Below are positions 16,901 through 25,274 of a stretch of DNA of 64,000 nt, one piece after another (the first letter of the stretch is position 1; the number at the start of each line of letters is the position of its first letter). The DNA lies in the NCBI RefSeq assembly GCF_900101025.1, contig NZ_FMUH01000002.1:558001-622000 (forward strand), in the 5' to 3' direction. A program made the translations under genes and the position numbers. A model generated the notes under the pieces. It worked only from the letters and a program-made list of their open reading frames with translations. It was not told where the DNA came from and made no database searches. Source of the stretch: Klenkia marina (GTDB lineage Bacteria; Actinomycetota; Actinomycetes; Mycobacteriales; Geodermatophilaceae).

Positions 16901-17451
16901 GGCACCGGCCGCACGCCGTCGCGGGGGACGTCGAGGTACAGCACCTCGGCGGCCAGCAGCTCGGGCAGCCGGTGCACCAGCCGGTCGAGCACGGCGGCGG
17001 GGTCGTCGCCGGGGATCGCCGAGGCGCCGGTGAGGCCGGTCGCTGCGGCGTCGAGGTCGGGGAAGAGGTGGGCCCAGGCCCAGATGTCGAAGGCCTCGGG
17101 GTCGAGCTCGGCGACCGGCGACATCCAGGTGCCGACCACCCGGCCGCCGTCGTCGGTGGGCAGGGTGCCGACGCCGAGGGGCTGCACCCGGTGGGCGCGG
17201 GCGAAGGCGAGCCGCCCCTCGGGGGTCTCCTCGACCCGCACGAGCAGGCCCCGGGCCACGAGGTCGTCGACCAGCGCGGGGTCGAGGTCGGCGGTGGGGT
17301 GGCCCACGGCGAGCTCCCAGGTGACCCGCTCGACCTCGCCGACGAGCTTCGGGGTGTCCCACCCGACGCGCACCACGTGGTGCCGGGCGAAGGCACCGAT
17401 GGACGGGTAGAACGGGCCCATCGCGTGGCCGACCCGCAGCAGCAGCGTCAC
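16897..17451 (-). CDS. Tandem paralog 2, unknown function
   Basis: 184 residues from GTG 17451. FYPSIGAFARHHVVRVGWD opens it, then VTWELAVGHPTADLD, LVARGLLVRVEETPEG, AFDIWAWAHLFPDLDAAATG and LPELLAAEVLYLDVPRDG. The layout matches its neighbours (short strands, W..A.GH, 'L.ARGLLVRV', W-AWAHLF, 'LP.LLA...YLD'). It overlaps both neighbours by 4 bp, so all four genes are translated as one coupled operon. Confidence 0.6.
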   Translation of the reverse strand: MTLLLRVGHAMGPFYPSIGAFARHHVVRVGWDTPKLVGEVERVTWELAVGHPTADLDPALVDDLVARGLLVRVEETPEGRLAFARAHRVQPLGVGTLPTDDGGRVVGTWMSPVAELDPEAFDIWAWAHLFPDLDAAATGLTGASAIPGDDPAAVLDRLVHRLPELLAAEVLYLDVPRDGVRPVP

Positions 17452-18086
17452 GGGGCGACCCCCCAGGTGTCCAGGCAGGCCGCGTTCGTGCCCAGCAGGG
17501 CGTGCAGGCCGGTGAGGATGCCGGTGAGCAGCTCGTCGGGGTCCACCAGACCGGGGTCGGTGGCGCCGACCCGCGCCGACACCGCCGCAGCTGCCTCGCA
17601 CGCCCGCCACAGGCTGCTCTCCATGTGCGCCCACTGGAAGAGGTCGTAGGTGGTCGAGCTGCCCACGGCGAGCAGCCGGTCGGGCCGGCCCATGCGGTAG
17701 ACGTGCGGGGACTGGTGGGTGTTGCCCAGGCCCATCGTGAGGGGCAGCAGGCGCACGGCGCCGGCGAGGGCGTGGGCCGAGGGCGTGCCCGGGACGGCCC
17801 GGGCCAGCAGCCCCCGCTCGAGCAGCGCGTCGACGTGCCCGGCCGCGCCGTCGACCTCGGCGCGCTGGGCCGCGGCCAGCAGACCGGCGGGCCCCCAGGG
17901 GTCCGTGCCGCCGGCGGGGTCGCTGTGCGCCATCGACCAGAGCGCGAACTCCTCGGGGCCCAGCTCCTCGACCGCGGCGCCCAGCCGCACCTCGACCACC
18001 GGGCCGGCCGGACCCACGCCCAGGCACTGCCCGATCGGCAGCACGAGCTCGGCTGCGTCGGGTGGGCTGTCGTCGGCGCTGGACAT
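17448..18086 (-). CDS. Tandem paralog 1, first gene of the four-gene operon, unknown function
   Basis: 212 residues from ATG 18086 (MSSADDSPPDAAELVLPIG); an in-frame ATG exists at 18140 but the shorter start matches where paralogs begin. Landmarks: VVEVRLG, FALWSMAHSDPAGG, VDALLERGLLARAVPGT, TTYDLFQWAHMESSLWRA and LHALLGTNAACLDTWG, in the same order as its three downstream paralogs. Divergent from the membrane gene at 18150 across a 63-bp spacer that must hold both promoters. Confidence 0.6.
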   Translation of the reverse strand: MSSADDSPPDAAELVLPIGQCLGVGPAGPVVEVRLGAAVEELGPEEFALWSMAHSDPAGGTDPWGPAGLLAAAQRAEVDGAAGHVDALLERGLLARAVPGTPSAHALAGAVRLLPLTMGLGNTHQSPHVYRMGRPDRLLAVGSSTTYDLFQWAHMESSLWRACEAAAAVSARVGATDPGLVDPDELLTGILTGLHALLGTNAACLDTWGVAP

Positions 18087-18149
18087 CGAGGCGACCCTAT
18101 CGCCGTCGGCGCCCCGCCCGCCCGCGGCGCGGTGTGCCAACCTCGAGCG

Positions 18150-19223
18150 GTGACCAGCGCACGCCGTCCCCCCGTGATGGAGACCCGCAAGGTGCTGGCC
18201 GCGGCGCGGCCACCGGTCGGGCCGGGGCCCAGCACGGCCGCGGTGCTGCGCGGCTGGTCACGGGTGCGACCGCCGCTGCCGGTGGTGCTCGCGGCCGTGC
18301 TGCTGCTGGTGGTGCCGCTGGCGCTGCTCGCGGTGGCCGTGCGCTACGCGGTGTCGATCGCCGGGGGTGACTGGCCGCTGCTGGGCAAGCTCGTCGGCGG
18401 CTTCCTGCTCTGCGGGGTGCTGGTCATGCTGGCGGCGCTGGCCTTCCGCGGCGTGAAGCGGGTGGTGCACCTCGGGTCGTTCTCCGAGGGGTTCTTCCCG
18501 GCCCGGCTGCTCACCATCGCCTGCGTGGTCACCGGCCTGTTCCTGGTGAAGTACGTGCTGGTCGACGGCGAGCCGACGGACCCGACGATGGTCGTGCCGT
18601 TCGTGGCGCTCGCCGTCGCCTGGGCGCCGTGGCCGCTGCTGCTCACCACCTCGGCCCAGGCCTGGCCCCGGCGAGTGCGGCTGCGCTGGTCGCGGCCGGC
18701 CCGTGACGTCGAGGAGGCCGGGCTGCTCGCGCTGCTGGCGCCGCACCCGTGCCGCGGCGGACCGCCGCCCGCGCGGTACGCGGTGGACCCGGTGCTGGCC
18801 GAGACGGGGTCGGGCTGGCGCGTGCACGGCACCTGCCCGTGGTGCGGGGCACCGGTCGACGCCACCGCCCGGGGCGCCGAGGTGCCGGGCGAGGGCGTGG
18901 GCGGCGGCGACCTGCACGCCCTCGCCCGCCGGGTGACCCCGCCCGAGGGCGAGCAGCCCGACGTCGCGGCCCGGTGCGACGACGTCCAGCTCGCGCTGCT
19001 GCGGAGCCGGTCACTGGTGGGCGTCGCCGTCCACGAGCGGTTGCTGGCCCTGGTGCCCGAGGGCGCCGACGTCGTGCCGGCGCGGCTGCGCACCGGCACA
19101 CCGGTGCCGCTGATGACGCCGGAGACCGCGTTCGGGCGCGCGGAGCTGCAGCAGGCCGCCGAGCGGCACCGCGCGTTCCTGGCCGCCGCCGAGGCCGAGG
19201 TGGCGCGCCGCCGTCGCGGCTGA
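18150..19223 (+). CDS. Membrane protein with four TM helices and a Cys pair
   Basis: 357 residues from GTG 18150 (or ATG 18177). Two hydrophobic helices (VVLAAVLLLVVPLALLAVAV; LVGGFLLCGVLVMLAALAF) and a second pair (LLTIACVVTGLFLVKYVLV; PFVALAVAWAPWPLLLTT) are followed by a cytoplasmic or extracytoplasmic tail with CPWCGAP, a possible zinc-ribbon half site, and a C-terminal charged helix (ELQQAAERHRAFLAAAEAEV). No family recognised. It diverges from the four-paralog operon and could be co-regulated with the effector locus. Confidence 0.6.
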   Translation: MTSARRPPVMETRKVLAAARPPVGPGPSTAAVLRGWSRVRPPLPVVLAAVLLLVVPLALLAVAVRYAVSIAGGDWPLLGKLVGGFLLCGVLVMLAALAFRGVKRVVHLGSFSEGFFPARLLTIACVVTGLFLVKYVLVDGEPTDPTMVVPFVALAVAWAPWPLLLTTSAQAWPRRVRLRWSRPARDVEEAGLLALLAPHPCRGGPPPARYAVDPVLAETGSGWRVHGTCPWCGAPVDATARGAEVPGEGVGGGDLHALARRVTPPEGEQPDVAARCDDVQLALLRSRSLVGVAVHERLLALVPEGADVVPARLRTGTPVPLMTPETAFGRAELQQAAERHRAFLAAAEAEVARRRRG

Positions 19224-19244
19224 GTCGTGGGTCGGCGGCGCGCG

Positions 19245-19469
19245 TCAGCGGGTGGCGCGGATGTGGGTGCTGGTCTGGGACAGCGGGTCCCAGGCGTCGG
19301 GGTGCTTCTGGCCGGTGTCGACCACCCAGCCCGGGGTGCGGGCGGCGGTGCGCGCGGAGGTCGTCGACCCTCGACCGTCGGCGGGGTGGGCGCTCAGCTT
19401 GACGATGAGCGCGAGCAGCCCGACCAGTGCCAGGAGCACACCACCGATGATCAGGAGCGTCGACGTCAT
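19245..19469 (-). CDS. Small single-TM protein
   Basis: 74 residues from ATG 19469: MTSTLLIIGGVLLALVGLLA forms one N-terminal membrane helix, followed by a polar Ser/Thr/Arg-rich tail (TSARTAARTPGWVVDTGQKH). No family recognised. It converges with the membrane gene ending at 19223. Confidence 0.55.
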   Translation of the reverse strand: MTSTLLIIGGVLLALVGLLALIVKLSAHPADGRGSTTSARTAARTPGWVVDTGQKHPDAWDPLSQTSTHIRATR

Positions 19470-19586
19470 GGCATCGACGCTAGGTGACCGACCGGTCCGT
19501 CGCCCCGACAGATGTCACCGAACATCACCGCGCAGTCGCTGTGGGTATGCCAATCTCGACCCCACCCGTCCCACGGGTCCCGGCCA

Positions 19587-20036
19587 TCACCGTGCGGTCG
19601 GCAGCAGGGCGGACAGGGCGTCCCAGCGGCTGATGGCGCACCCGTCGGTGCGGGTGAACGTCGCCCGCACCGGTTGCCCGGCCACGGTGCCGCTGACGTC
19701 GGCGGTCTGCGGGCCGTCGTACTGCTGCGTGCACACCGCGCCCGGGTCGGGGGTCGCGAACCCGGCCGGCCCGACCGCGTCGACCTGGGCGCACGCGGCC
19801 GCGGGGTCGGCGACGTCGCCGGCGGGCGGGTCGCAGGTCAGCGTGCTCGTGACCGTGTCCCCGGACCCGTCGAGGTCCAGGACGACGGTCAGCTGCGTCC
19901 CCCCGCTGCTGGCCGACGGTGCGGCGGTCGCCCCGCTGCCCCCGCCGTCCCCACCGCCCTGGCCGTCGCCGCCGTCGCCGGCCCCGCAGCCGGCGAGCAG
20001 CAGCAGGGCGCCGAGCCCGAGCGCGGCCCGCCTCAC
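19587..20036 (-). CDS. Lipoprotein with subtilisin-inhibitor-like (SSI) domain
   Basis: 149 residues from GTG 20036. A signal peptide ends in the lipobox LLLLAGC, followed by a Gly/Asp/Ser linker. The domain LTVVLDLDGSGDTVTSTLTC, AACAQVDAVG, VCTQQYDGPQTADVSG and TFTRTDGCAISRWDAL has the four Cys, 'CxxxYDxP' loop and Cys-x-x-x-RW end of Streptomyces subtilisin inhibitors. Aligning CTQQYD with the SSI reactive loop places Gln at P1; this alignment is by eye. It overlaps the TetR stop by 4 bp (GTGA), so both come from one transcript. Anchored on the outer face of the membrane, it would inhibit secreted serine proteases. Confidence 0.75.
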   Translation of the reverse strand: MRRAALGLGALLLLAGCGAGDGGDGQGGGDGGGSGATAAPSASSGGTQLTVVLDLDGSGDTVTSTLTCDPPAGDVADPAAACAQVDAVGPAGFATPDPGAVCTQQYDGPQTADVSGTVAGQPVRATFTRTDGCAISRWDALSALLPTAR

Positions 20037-20656
20037 GGCGCGCGGTCGAGCAGGTCGGCCAGCACGCGGGGCAGGACGTCGTCGGGCACGGCCTCGGGGT
20101 CGGGCAGCGCCTCCAGGGCCAGGCCGTTCGTGAGCGCGATGAGCACGAGGGTCAGCCTGCCCGCGTCCCAGCCGGTGTGCACCGGGTGGTCGGCCAGGAA
20201 CCGCTCGACGACCTCGCAGACGCGGGCCCGCAGGTCGCGCCGGGAGGCGACGAACGCCGCCCGGGCGCCGGGGTCGCGCACGGCCCGCTGCCAGAACTCG
20301 AGGTAGAGCAGCTGCCAGGCCGGGTCCCGGGCGGTCAGCTCGGTGCCGACGGCGGCCAGTGCCCCGGGCAGGTCGGCGGTGCCGGCCAGGGCGCGCTCGA
20401 CGGCGGTCACCCGGGCGGCGACCTCGGCGTCCATGAGCGCGAGGAACAGCTCGTCCTTGCTGCCGAAGTTGGAGTAGACGGCGCCCTTGGTGAATCCCGC
20501 CGCCGCGGCCACCTGGTCGGTGCTGGCCCCGGCGAAGCCGCGCTCGGCGAACACCGCGCGCGCGGCCTCAAGCACCCGCGCCCGCACCTGCTCGCGGCGC
20601 GGTCGGGTGCGCACCGTCACGTCGTCCGGGCTTGCCTCTCCCACGACGCGGAGCAT
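20033..20656 (-). CDS. TetR-family regulator
   Basis: 207 residues from ATG 20656. N-terminal TetR helix-turn-helix: RARVLEAARAVFAERGFAGA, STDQVAAAAGFTKGAVYSNF, GSKDELFLALMD. The C-terminal ligand domain is variable (WQLLYLEFWQRAVRDPGARA). It is divergent from the DUF3533-like membrane gene at 20699, and the 42-bp gap holds a GTATC/GATAC repeat operator, so it probably represses both. Downstream and coupled: the SSI-like lipoprotein. The ligand is unknown. Confidence 0.85.
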   Translation of the reverse strand: MLRVVGEASPDDVTVRTRPRREQVRARVLEAARAVFAERGFAGASTDQVAAAAGFTKGAVYSNFGSKDELFLALMDAEVAARVTAVERALAGTADLPGALAAVGTELTARDPAWQLLYLEFWQRAVRDPGARAAFVASRRDLRARVCEVVERFLADHPVHTGWDAGRLTLVLIALTNGLALEALPDPEAVPDDVLPRVLADLLDRAP

Positions 20657-20664
20657 ACTCGTCG

Positions 20665-20686
20665 GTATCGGATACGCACCGGTATC
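20665..20686. promoter_or_regulatory. Candidate TetR operator between divergent genes
   Basis: GTATC-G-GATAC (20665-20675) is a perfect 11-bp palindrome, and GATAC at 20671 pairs again with GTATC at 20682-20686 across 6 bp. Three half sites lie in the 42-bp gap between the TetR start and the divergent membrane gene, in an otherwise GC-rich region. Placement and symmetry suggest auto- and co-repression. Confidence 0.55.
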
Positions 20687-20698
20687 GAGGAGAGATCG

Positions 20699-21763
20699 AT
20701 GAGCCAGCACGGACTGCACGAGGCGCCCCGCCGGGAGCTGCTGCCGGGGGTGACCCGCCGGGCCGCCGTCCTGGTGGTCGGTGTCCTGCTGCTGCAGCTG
20801 GGCTTCGTGCTCAGCTACGTGGGCGCGTTCCACTCGCCCACCCCCCGCGACGTCCCGCTGGCCGTGGTCGCCCCCGCCGGGGCGCCCGCCGGCACGGCCG
20901 ACTCGCTGGTGGCCCAGCTCGACGGGTTGCCCGGCGGCCCGGTCGACGCCACCGCCTACGACACCGAGGACGCCGCCCGGCAGGCGCTGGGCGACCGCGA
21001 CGTCGACGGCGTGCTGCTGGTCGGCTCCGGCACCGAGGACGCCCTGCTGGTGGCCGGCGCCGAGGGGGGCGCGGTGACCAGCGCGCTGGAGCAGGTGCTC
21101 ACCCAGGTCGAGGGCGCCCAGCAGCGCACGCTCACCACCACCGACACCATCCCGGCCGGGGACGGCGACGCCCGTGGCCTGTCGGCGTTCTACCTGGCCG
21201 TCGGGTGGGTGGTCGGCGGCTACCTGGTGGCCTCGATCATCGGCATCAGCGCCGGGTCGCGACCGCTCACCCGCGGCCGAGGCGCCACCCGGCTCGGCGC
21301 GCTCGGGGTCTACTCGCTGGTCAGCGGCCTGGGCGGCGCGATCGTCGCCGGGCCGGTGCTCGGCGCGCTCGACGGCGGGCACCCCCTCGCGCTCACGGCG
21401 TTCGGCGCGCTGCTGGTCTTCGCCGTCGGCGCATTCACCATGGCGCTCCAGGTCTGGACCGGCCTGGTCGGCATCGGGCTGGCCATCGTGCTGTTCGTGA
21501 TCCTGGGCAACCCCAGCGCCGGCGGTGCCTACCCCGCACCCCTGCTGCCGCCGTTCTGGTCGGCCATCGGCCCCTGGCTGCCGCCGGGCGCCGGCACCGG
21601 CGCGGTGCGCGGCATCGTCTACTTCAGCGGCGCCGGGGTGGCCCAGGCCTGCTGGGTGCTGGCCGCCTACGCGGTGGTCGGGGTGCTGGCCACGCTGGTC
21701 GGCTCGGGCCGCGTCACGGCCGCCGAACCGGAGCCCGTCGAGACCGTCGACGTCCGGGTCTGA
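20699..21763 (+). CDS. DUF3533/YhgE-Pip-like multi-pass membrane protein
   Basis: 354 residues from ATG 20699 (GAGGAGAG upstream). Topology: one N-terminal helix (AAVLVVGVLLLQLGFVLSYV), an extracytoplasmic domain of ~140 residues (VPLAVVAPAGAP...GVLLVGSGTEDALLVAG...), then about five C-terminal helices (FYLAVGWVVGGYLVASIIG, VFAVGAFTMALQVWTGLVG and others). This is the layout of the YhgE/Pip and DUF3533 ABC-2-permease-like group, used in export or drug tolerance. Controlled probably by the divergent TetR. No ATPase gene is adjacent. Confidence 0.7.
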   Translation: MSQHGLHEAPRRELLPGVTRRAAVLVVGVLLLQLGFVLSYVGAFHSPTPRDVPLAVVAPAGAPAGTADSLVAQLDGLPGGPVDATAYDTEDAARQALGDRDVDGVLLVGSGTEDALLVAGAEGGAVTSALEQVLTQVEGAQQRTLTTTDTIPAGDGDARGLSAFYLAVGWVVGGYLVASIIGISAGSRPLTRGRGATRLGALGVYSLVSGLGGAIVAGPVLGALDGGHPLALTAFGALLVFAVGAFTMALQVWTGLVGIGLAIVLFVILGNPSAGGAYPAPLLPPFWSAIGPWLPPGAGTGAVRGIVYFSGAGVAQACWVLAAYAVVGVLATLVGSGRVTAAEPEPVETVDVRV

Positions 21764-21764
21764 C

Positions 21765-22937
21765 TTACAGCGCGACGGGCAGGCCGGTGTACATCTCGGC
21801 CAGCTCGCGCGCCGCGGCCTCCGAGCTGCACACCCGCTGCAGCTGCGAGAGCTGGAGCTGGGCGTCGAAGTCGTCGCCGTGGGTGTGCAGCATCGAGGTC
21901 ATCCACCACGAGAAGTGCGTGCACCGCCAGACCCGGGCCAGCGCCTTGTCGGAGTAGGCGTCGACCAGGTCGGTCTCCTTCTCCGCGAGCAGCCGCACCA
22001 GGGCCTGGGCCAGCAGCGTCACGTCGGCGACCGCGAGGTTCAGGCCCTTGGCGCCGGTGGGCGGCACGATGTGCGCGGCGTCGCCGGCCAGGAACAGCCG
22101 GCCGTGCCGCATCGGCGAGGACACGAACGAGCGCATCGGCAGGATCGACTTCTCGGTCACCGGGCCGGTCTGCAGCTCCCAGCCCGGCAGCGCCATGCGG
22201 GTGGCCAGGGCCTCCCAGATGCGGTCGTCGGACCAGTCCTCGATCTTCTCGGTGGGGTCGACCTGGATGTAGAGCCGCGAGACGCTCGGCGAGCGCATCG
22301 AGTGCATCGCGAAGCCGTCGGGGTGCCAGGCGTAGATCAGGTCGTCGGTGCTGGGCGCGACGTCGGCCAGGATGCCCAGCCACGCGAAGGGGTAGGTGCG
22401 CTCCCACACCGTGCCCTGGGTGGCCGCGGTGACGATCGGCCGGGAGACGCCGTGGAAGCCGTCGGTGCCCGCGACGACGTCGCACTCGAGCACCTGGGCC
22501 ACGCCGTCGGCGTCGGTGAAGGCGATCGAGGGGGAGTCGGTGTCGACGTCGCGGGGCTGCACGTCGGAGACCTCGAACAGCAGGGGCGGGCCGTCGTCGA
22601 GCTGGGCGGCGATGAGGTCCTTCACGACCTCGGACTGGCCGTAGATCCACACGTTGCGCCCGCACAGCTCGGGGAAGTCCAGCTTGTGCCGGGTGCCCGG
22701 GTACTGCAGGTAGATGCCGTCGTGCTCGAGGCCCTCGCGGTCGAGCCGGGCGCCCATGCCGACCTCGCGCAGCGTGTTCACCGTGTGCTGCTCGAGGATC
22801 CCGGCCCGGATGCGCGCCTCGACGTAGTCGCGCGAGCGGTTCTCCAGCACGACCGACTCGATGCCCTGCACTGCGAGCATCCGCGACAGCAGCAGCCCGG
22901 CCGGCCCGGCCCCGATGATCCCCACCTGAGTACGCAC
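21765..22937 (-). CDS. pobA: 4-hydroxybenzoate 3-monooxygenase
   Basis: 390 residues from GTG 22937, close to the usual ~394. FAD-dependent hydroxylase making protocatechuate from 4-hydroxybenzoate. VGIIGAGPAGLLLSRML is the FAD-binding GxGxxG, CDVVAGTDGFHGVSR the middle DG motif, and LAGDAAHIVPPTGAKGLNLA the second FAD motif, whose PPTGAKG is characteristic of PobA. A longer ATG start at 22955 is possible but adds residues before the FAD strand. It lies 51 bp downstream of an IclR regulator, and the product feeds the pcaHGBDC genes on the opposite strand. Confidence 0.92.
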   Translation of the reverse strand: MRTQVGIIGAGPAGLLLSRMLAVQGIESVVLENRSRDYVEARIRAGILEQHTVNTLREVGMGARLDREGLEHDGIYLQYPGTRHKLDFPELCGRNVWIYGQSEVVKDLIAAQLDDGPPLLFEVSDVQPRDVDTDSPSIAFTDADGVAQVLECDVVAGTDGFHGVSRPIVTAATQGTVWERTYPFAWLGILADVAPSTDDLIYAWHPDGFAMHSMRSPSVSRLYIQVDPTEKIEDWSDDRIWEALATRMALPGWELQTGPVTEKSILPMRSFVSSPMRHGRLFLAGDAAHIVPPTGAKGLNLAVADVTLLAQALVRLLAEKETDLVDAYSDKALARVWRCTHFSWWMTSMLHTHGDDFDAQLQLSQLQRVCSSEAAARELAEMYTGLPVAL

Positions 22938-22988
22938 GCCGCCGAGTGTGACCACGGTGACGTCGGGCCAGCGAGGGGTGGCTCCCGT

Positions 22989-23774
22989 TCAGCGGAATTC
23001 GTCGGTGCGGGCCAGTTCGCGGGCGATGCCGCGGGCGGCCACCTGGAGCACCGGCACGAGGCGGGGAAGGTCGCGCTCGGCCCGGTGCGTCGGGACGACG
23101 ATGCCCAGCGCCGCGGCCACCACGGTCGGGGCGCCGCCCCGGGCGACCACCACCGGTACCGCGACCGAGGCGGCGCCCAGGGACATCTCCTCCGACGTCC
23201 GGGCCGCGCCCGACCGGCGCACCTCGGCCAGCTCCCGGGCCAGCCGGACGGGGTCGACGATCGTGTGCCGCGTCTGCCGGGACGGGGCGCGGAGGACGTC
23301 CTCGACCACCTCGGGCGGGGCGGCGGCCAGCAGCACCTTGCCGACGCCGACCGCGTGCAGCGGCAGCCGGCTGCCCACCTGGCTGACCACCGGCACCGAC
23401 TCGCGCCCGGACACCCGGTCGACGTAGAGCGCGTCGAGGCCGTCGCGCACGGCCAGGTGGACGGTGTCGCGCGTGGCGGTGTGCACGTCCAGCAGGAACG
23501 GGCTGGCCACCTGGCGCAGCTCGGCCTGCACCGGCGCGAGCAGCCCGAGGTCCCACAGTCGCCGGCCCACCACGTAGCGCCCGTCCGGGCGCCGCACCAG
23601 GGCGCCCCAGGCGCTCAGCTCCGCGAGCAACCGGTGCGCGGTGGTGAGCGGCATGCCGCTGCGCTCGGCGATCTCGGACAGCGTGAGGCGCGGGTGGTCG
23701 GCGTCGAACGCGTCGAGCACCCGCAGGGCTCGGGACGTCACCGATCGTCCGGGGTGTGCGCCGCCTCCGGCCAC
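22989..23774 (-). CDS. IclR-family regulator of the pca/pob genes
   Basis: 261 residues from GTG 23774. N-terminal winged helix-turn-helix (SRALRVLDAFDADHPRLTLS, GMPLTTAHRLLAELSAWGAL) and a C-terminal IclR effector domain (VDRVSGRESVPVVSQVGSRL, LHAVGVGKVLLAAAPPEVVE, SLGAASVAVPVV). Placed between pobA (same strand, downstream) and pcaH (divergent), the position of PcaR/PobR-type regulators that answer to 4-hydroxybenzoate, protocatechuate or beta-ketoadipate. The 69-bp gap to pcaH probably contains its binding site; I see no clean palindrome there. Confidence 0.85.
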   Translation of the reverse strand: MAGGGAHPGRSVTSRALRVLDAFDADHPRLTLSEIAERSGMPLTTAHRLLAELSAWGALVRRPDGRYVVGRRLWDLGLLAPVQAELRQVASPFLLDVHTATRDTVHLAVRDGLDALYVDRVSGRESVPVVSQVGSRLPLHAVGVGKVLLAAAPPEVVEDVLRAPSRQTRHTIVDPVRLARELAEVRRSGAARTSEEMSLGAASVAVPVVVARGGAPTVVAAALGIVVPTHRAERDLPRLVPVLQVAARGIARELARTDEFR

Positions 23775-23843
23775 GCAGCCTCCTTCCACCCAGCGGGAAG
23801 CACAGGGTGCCAGAGAACCGTGCCGCGCCGTACGTTCCGGGAC

Positions 23844-24599
23844 ATGACCGGGACCACATCCTCGGGTGACGGGGGCCGTCTCGCCCTGCCCCGCTACGTG
23901 CGGGAGGACGCCGGCGCCCGCACCCCCGTCGCCTTCCCCGACTACCGCTCGACCGGCCTGCGCGCCCCGCTGCGCACCCCGGTCGACCTGCCGCACCGGC
24001 TCACGGAGATCACCGGGCCGGTGCTGGGCGAGGACCGGGTGGCCCCCGGCGACGCCGACCTCACGCTGCGCGCCGGCGGCGAGGCGCAGGGCCAGCGGAT
24101 CAACGTGTTCGGCCGCGTGCTCGACAGCGACGGCCGCCCGGTGCCCGGGGCCCTCGTGGAGGTCTGGCAGGCCAACGCCGCCGGTCGCTACCGGCACGTG
24201 GTGGACAACTGGCCGGCCCCGCTGGACCCGCACTTCGACGGCCTGGGCCGGGTGGTCACCGACGAGCTGGGGCGCTACGAGTTCACGACGATCAAGCCCG
24301 GCGCCTACCCGTGGGGCAACCACCACAACGCCTGGCGGCCCGCGCACATCCACTTCTCGCTGTTCGGGCGGGCGTTCACCCAGCGCGTGGTGACCCAGAT
24401 GTACTTCCCGGACGACCCGCTGTTCGGCCAGGACCCGATCTTCAACGCGATCCCGCCGGCCGCCCGGCACCGCGCGGTCGCCACCTTCGACCTCGACCGC
24501 ACCCAGCCCGACTGGGCGCTCGGGTTCCGCTGGGACATCGTGCTGCGCGGTGCCGACCAGACCCCGTTCGAGACCGACGACGACGGAGATGTCGCGTGA
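23844..24599 (+). CDS. pcaH: Protocatechuate 3,4-dioxygenase beta subunit
   Basis: 251 residues from ATG 23844. Iron-containing subunit of the intradiol dioxygenase that opens protocatechuate to 3-carboxy-cis,cis-muconate. RINVFGRVLDSDGRPVPGAL and EVWQANAAGRYRH belong to the intradiol fold. GAYPWGNHHNAWRPAHIHFS carries the Tyr and His-x-His iron ligands, and TQMYFPDDPLFGQDPIFNAI follows. Overlaps pcaG by 4 bp, giving equal subunit translation. First gene of the pcaHGBDC run. Confidence 0.93.
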   Translation: MTGTTSSGDGGRLALPRYVREDAGARTPVAFPDYRSTGLRAPLRTPVDLPHRLTEITGPVLGEDRVAPGDADLTLRAGGEAQGQRINVFGRVLDSDGRPVPGALVEVWQANAAGRYRHVVDNWPAPLDPHFDGLGRVVTDELGRYEFTTIKPGAYPWGNHHNAWRPAHIHFSLFGRAFTQRVVTQMYFPDDPLFGQDPIFNAIPPAARHRAVATFDLDRTQPDWALGFRWDIVLRGADQTPFETDDDGDVA

Positions 24600-25252
24600 G
24601 CGAGCACGTGTCCCCCCTGGTCCGCGACGCCGACGGCACGAACGACCGGCGTCCGGGCACGCCCCGACGGGGCAGCGGCTTCCTCGACGGCCCGCACCGC
24701 CTGCCGACCACCCCCAGCGCCACCGTCGGCCCGTACCTGGCCATCGGGCTGACCTGGCCCGACGGCGCCGACGCGGTCGCCCCGGGCACGACGGGGGAGA
24801 TCTGGCTGCGGGGCACCGTGCGCGACGGCAACGGCGACGTCGTCCCCGACGGGATGGTCGAGAGCTGGCAGGCCGACCCCGCCGGACGCTTCGCCCACCC
24901 CGACGACCCGCGCGGGTCGTCGTCCACCGCCGGGTTCCGCGGGTTCGGCCGCTCGGCCACCCCCGGCGGGGAGTACGCGATCCGCACGCTGAAGCCCGGC
25001 GCCGTGCCCGACGGCGAGGGCGGGTGGCAGGCGCCGCACGTGGACCTCTCGGTGTTCGCCCGCGGCCTGCTCGACCGGGTCGTCACCCGCGTGTACTTCG
25101 CCGACGAGGCCGAGGCCAACGCCGCCGACCCCGTGCTGTCCGGGCTCACCGAGCAGCAGCGGGCCACCCTGGTCGCCCGGCCCACCGACGACGGCTACCG
25201 GCTCGACATCCACCTGCAGGGTGCGGACGAGACCGTCTTCTTCGCGGTCTGA
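24596..25252 (+). CDS. pcaG: Protocatechuate 3,4-dioxygenase alpha subunit
   Basis: 218 residues from GTG 24596, overlapping the pcaH stop by 4 bp. TPSATVGPYLAIGLTWPDG opens the intradiol domain; GTVRDGNGDVVPDGMVESWQ and FGRSATPGGEYAIRTLKPG follow. VDLSVFARGLLDRVVTRVYF occupies the place of the beta subunit's iron ligands (HVDLSV), consistent with the non-catalytic alpha chain. Forms alpha-beta protomers with PcaH. Confidence 0.93.
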   Translation: MSEHVSPLVRDADGTNDRRPGTPRRGSGFLDGPHRLPTTPSATVGPYLAIGLTWPDGADAVAPGTTGEIWLRGTVRDGNGDVVPDGMVESWQADPAGRFAHPDDPRGSSSTAGFRGFGRSATPGGEYAIRTLKPGAVPDGEGGWQAPHVDLSVFARGLLDRVVTRVYFADEAEANAADPVLSGLTEQQRATLVARPTDDGYRLDIHLQGADETVFFAV

Positions 25253-25274
25253 GACCGGCTGTGAGGATGGGCAC

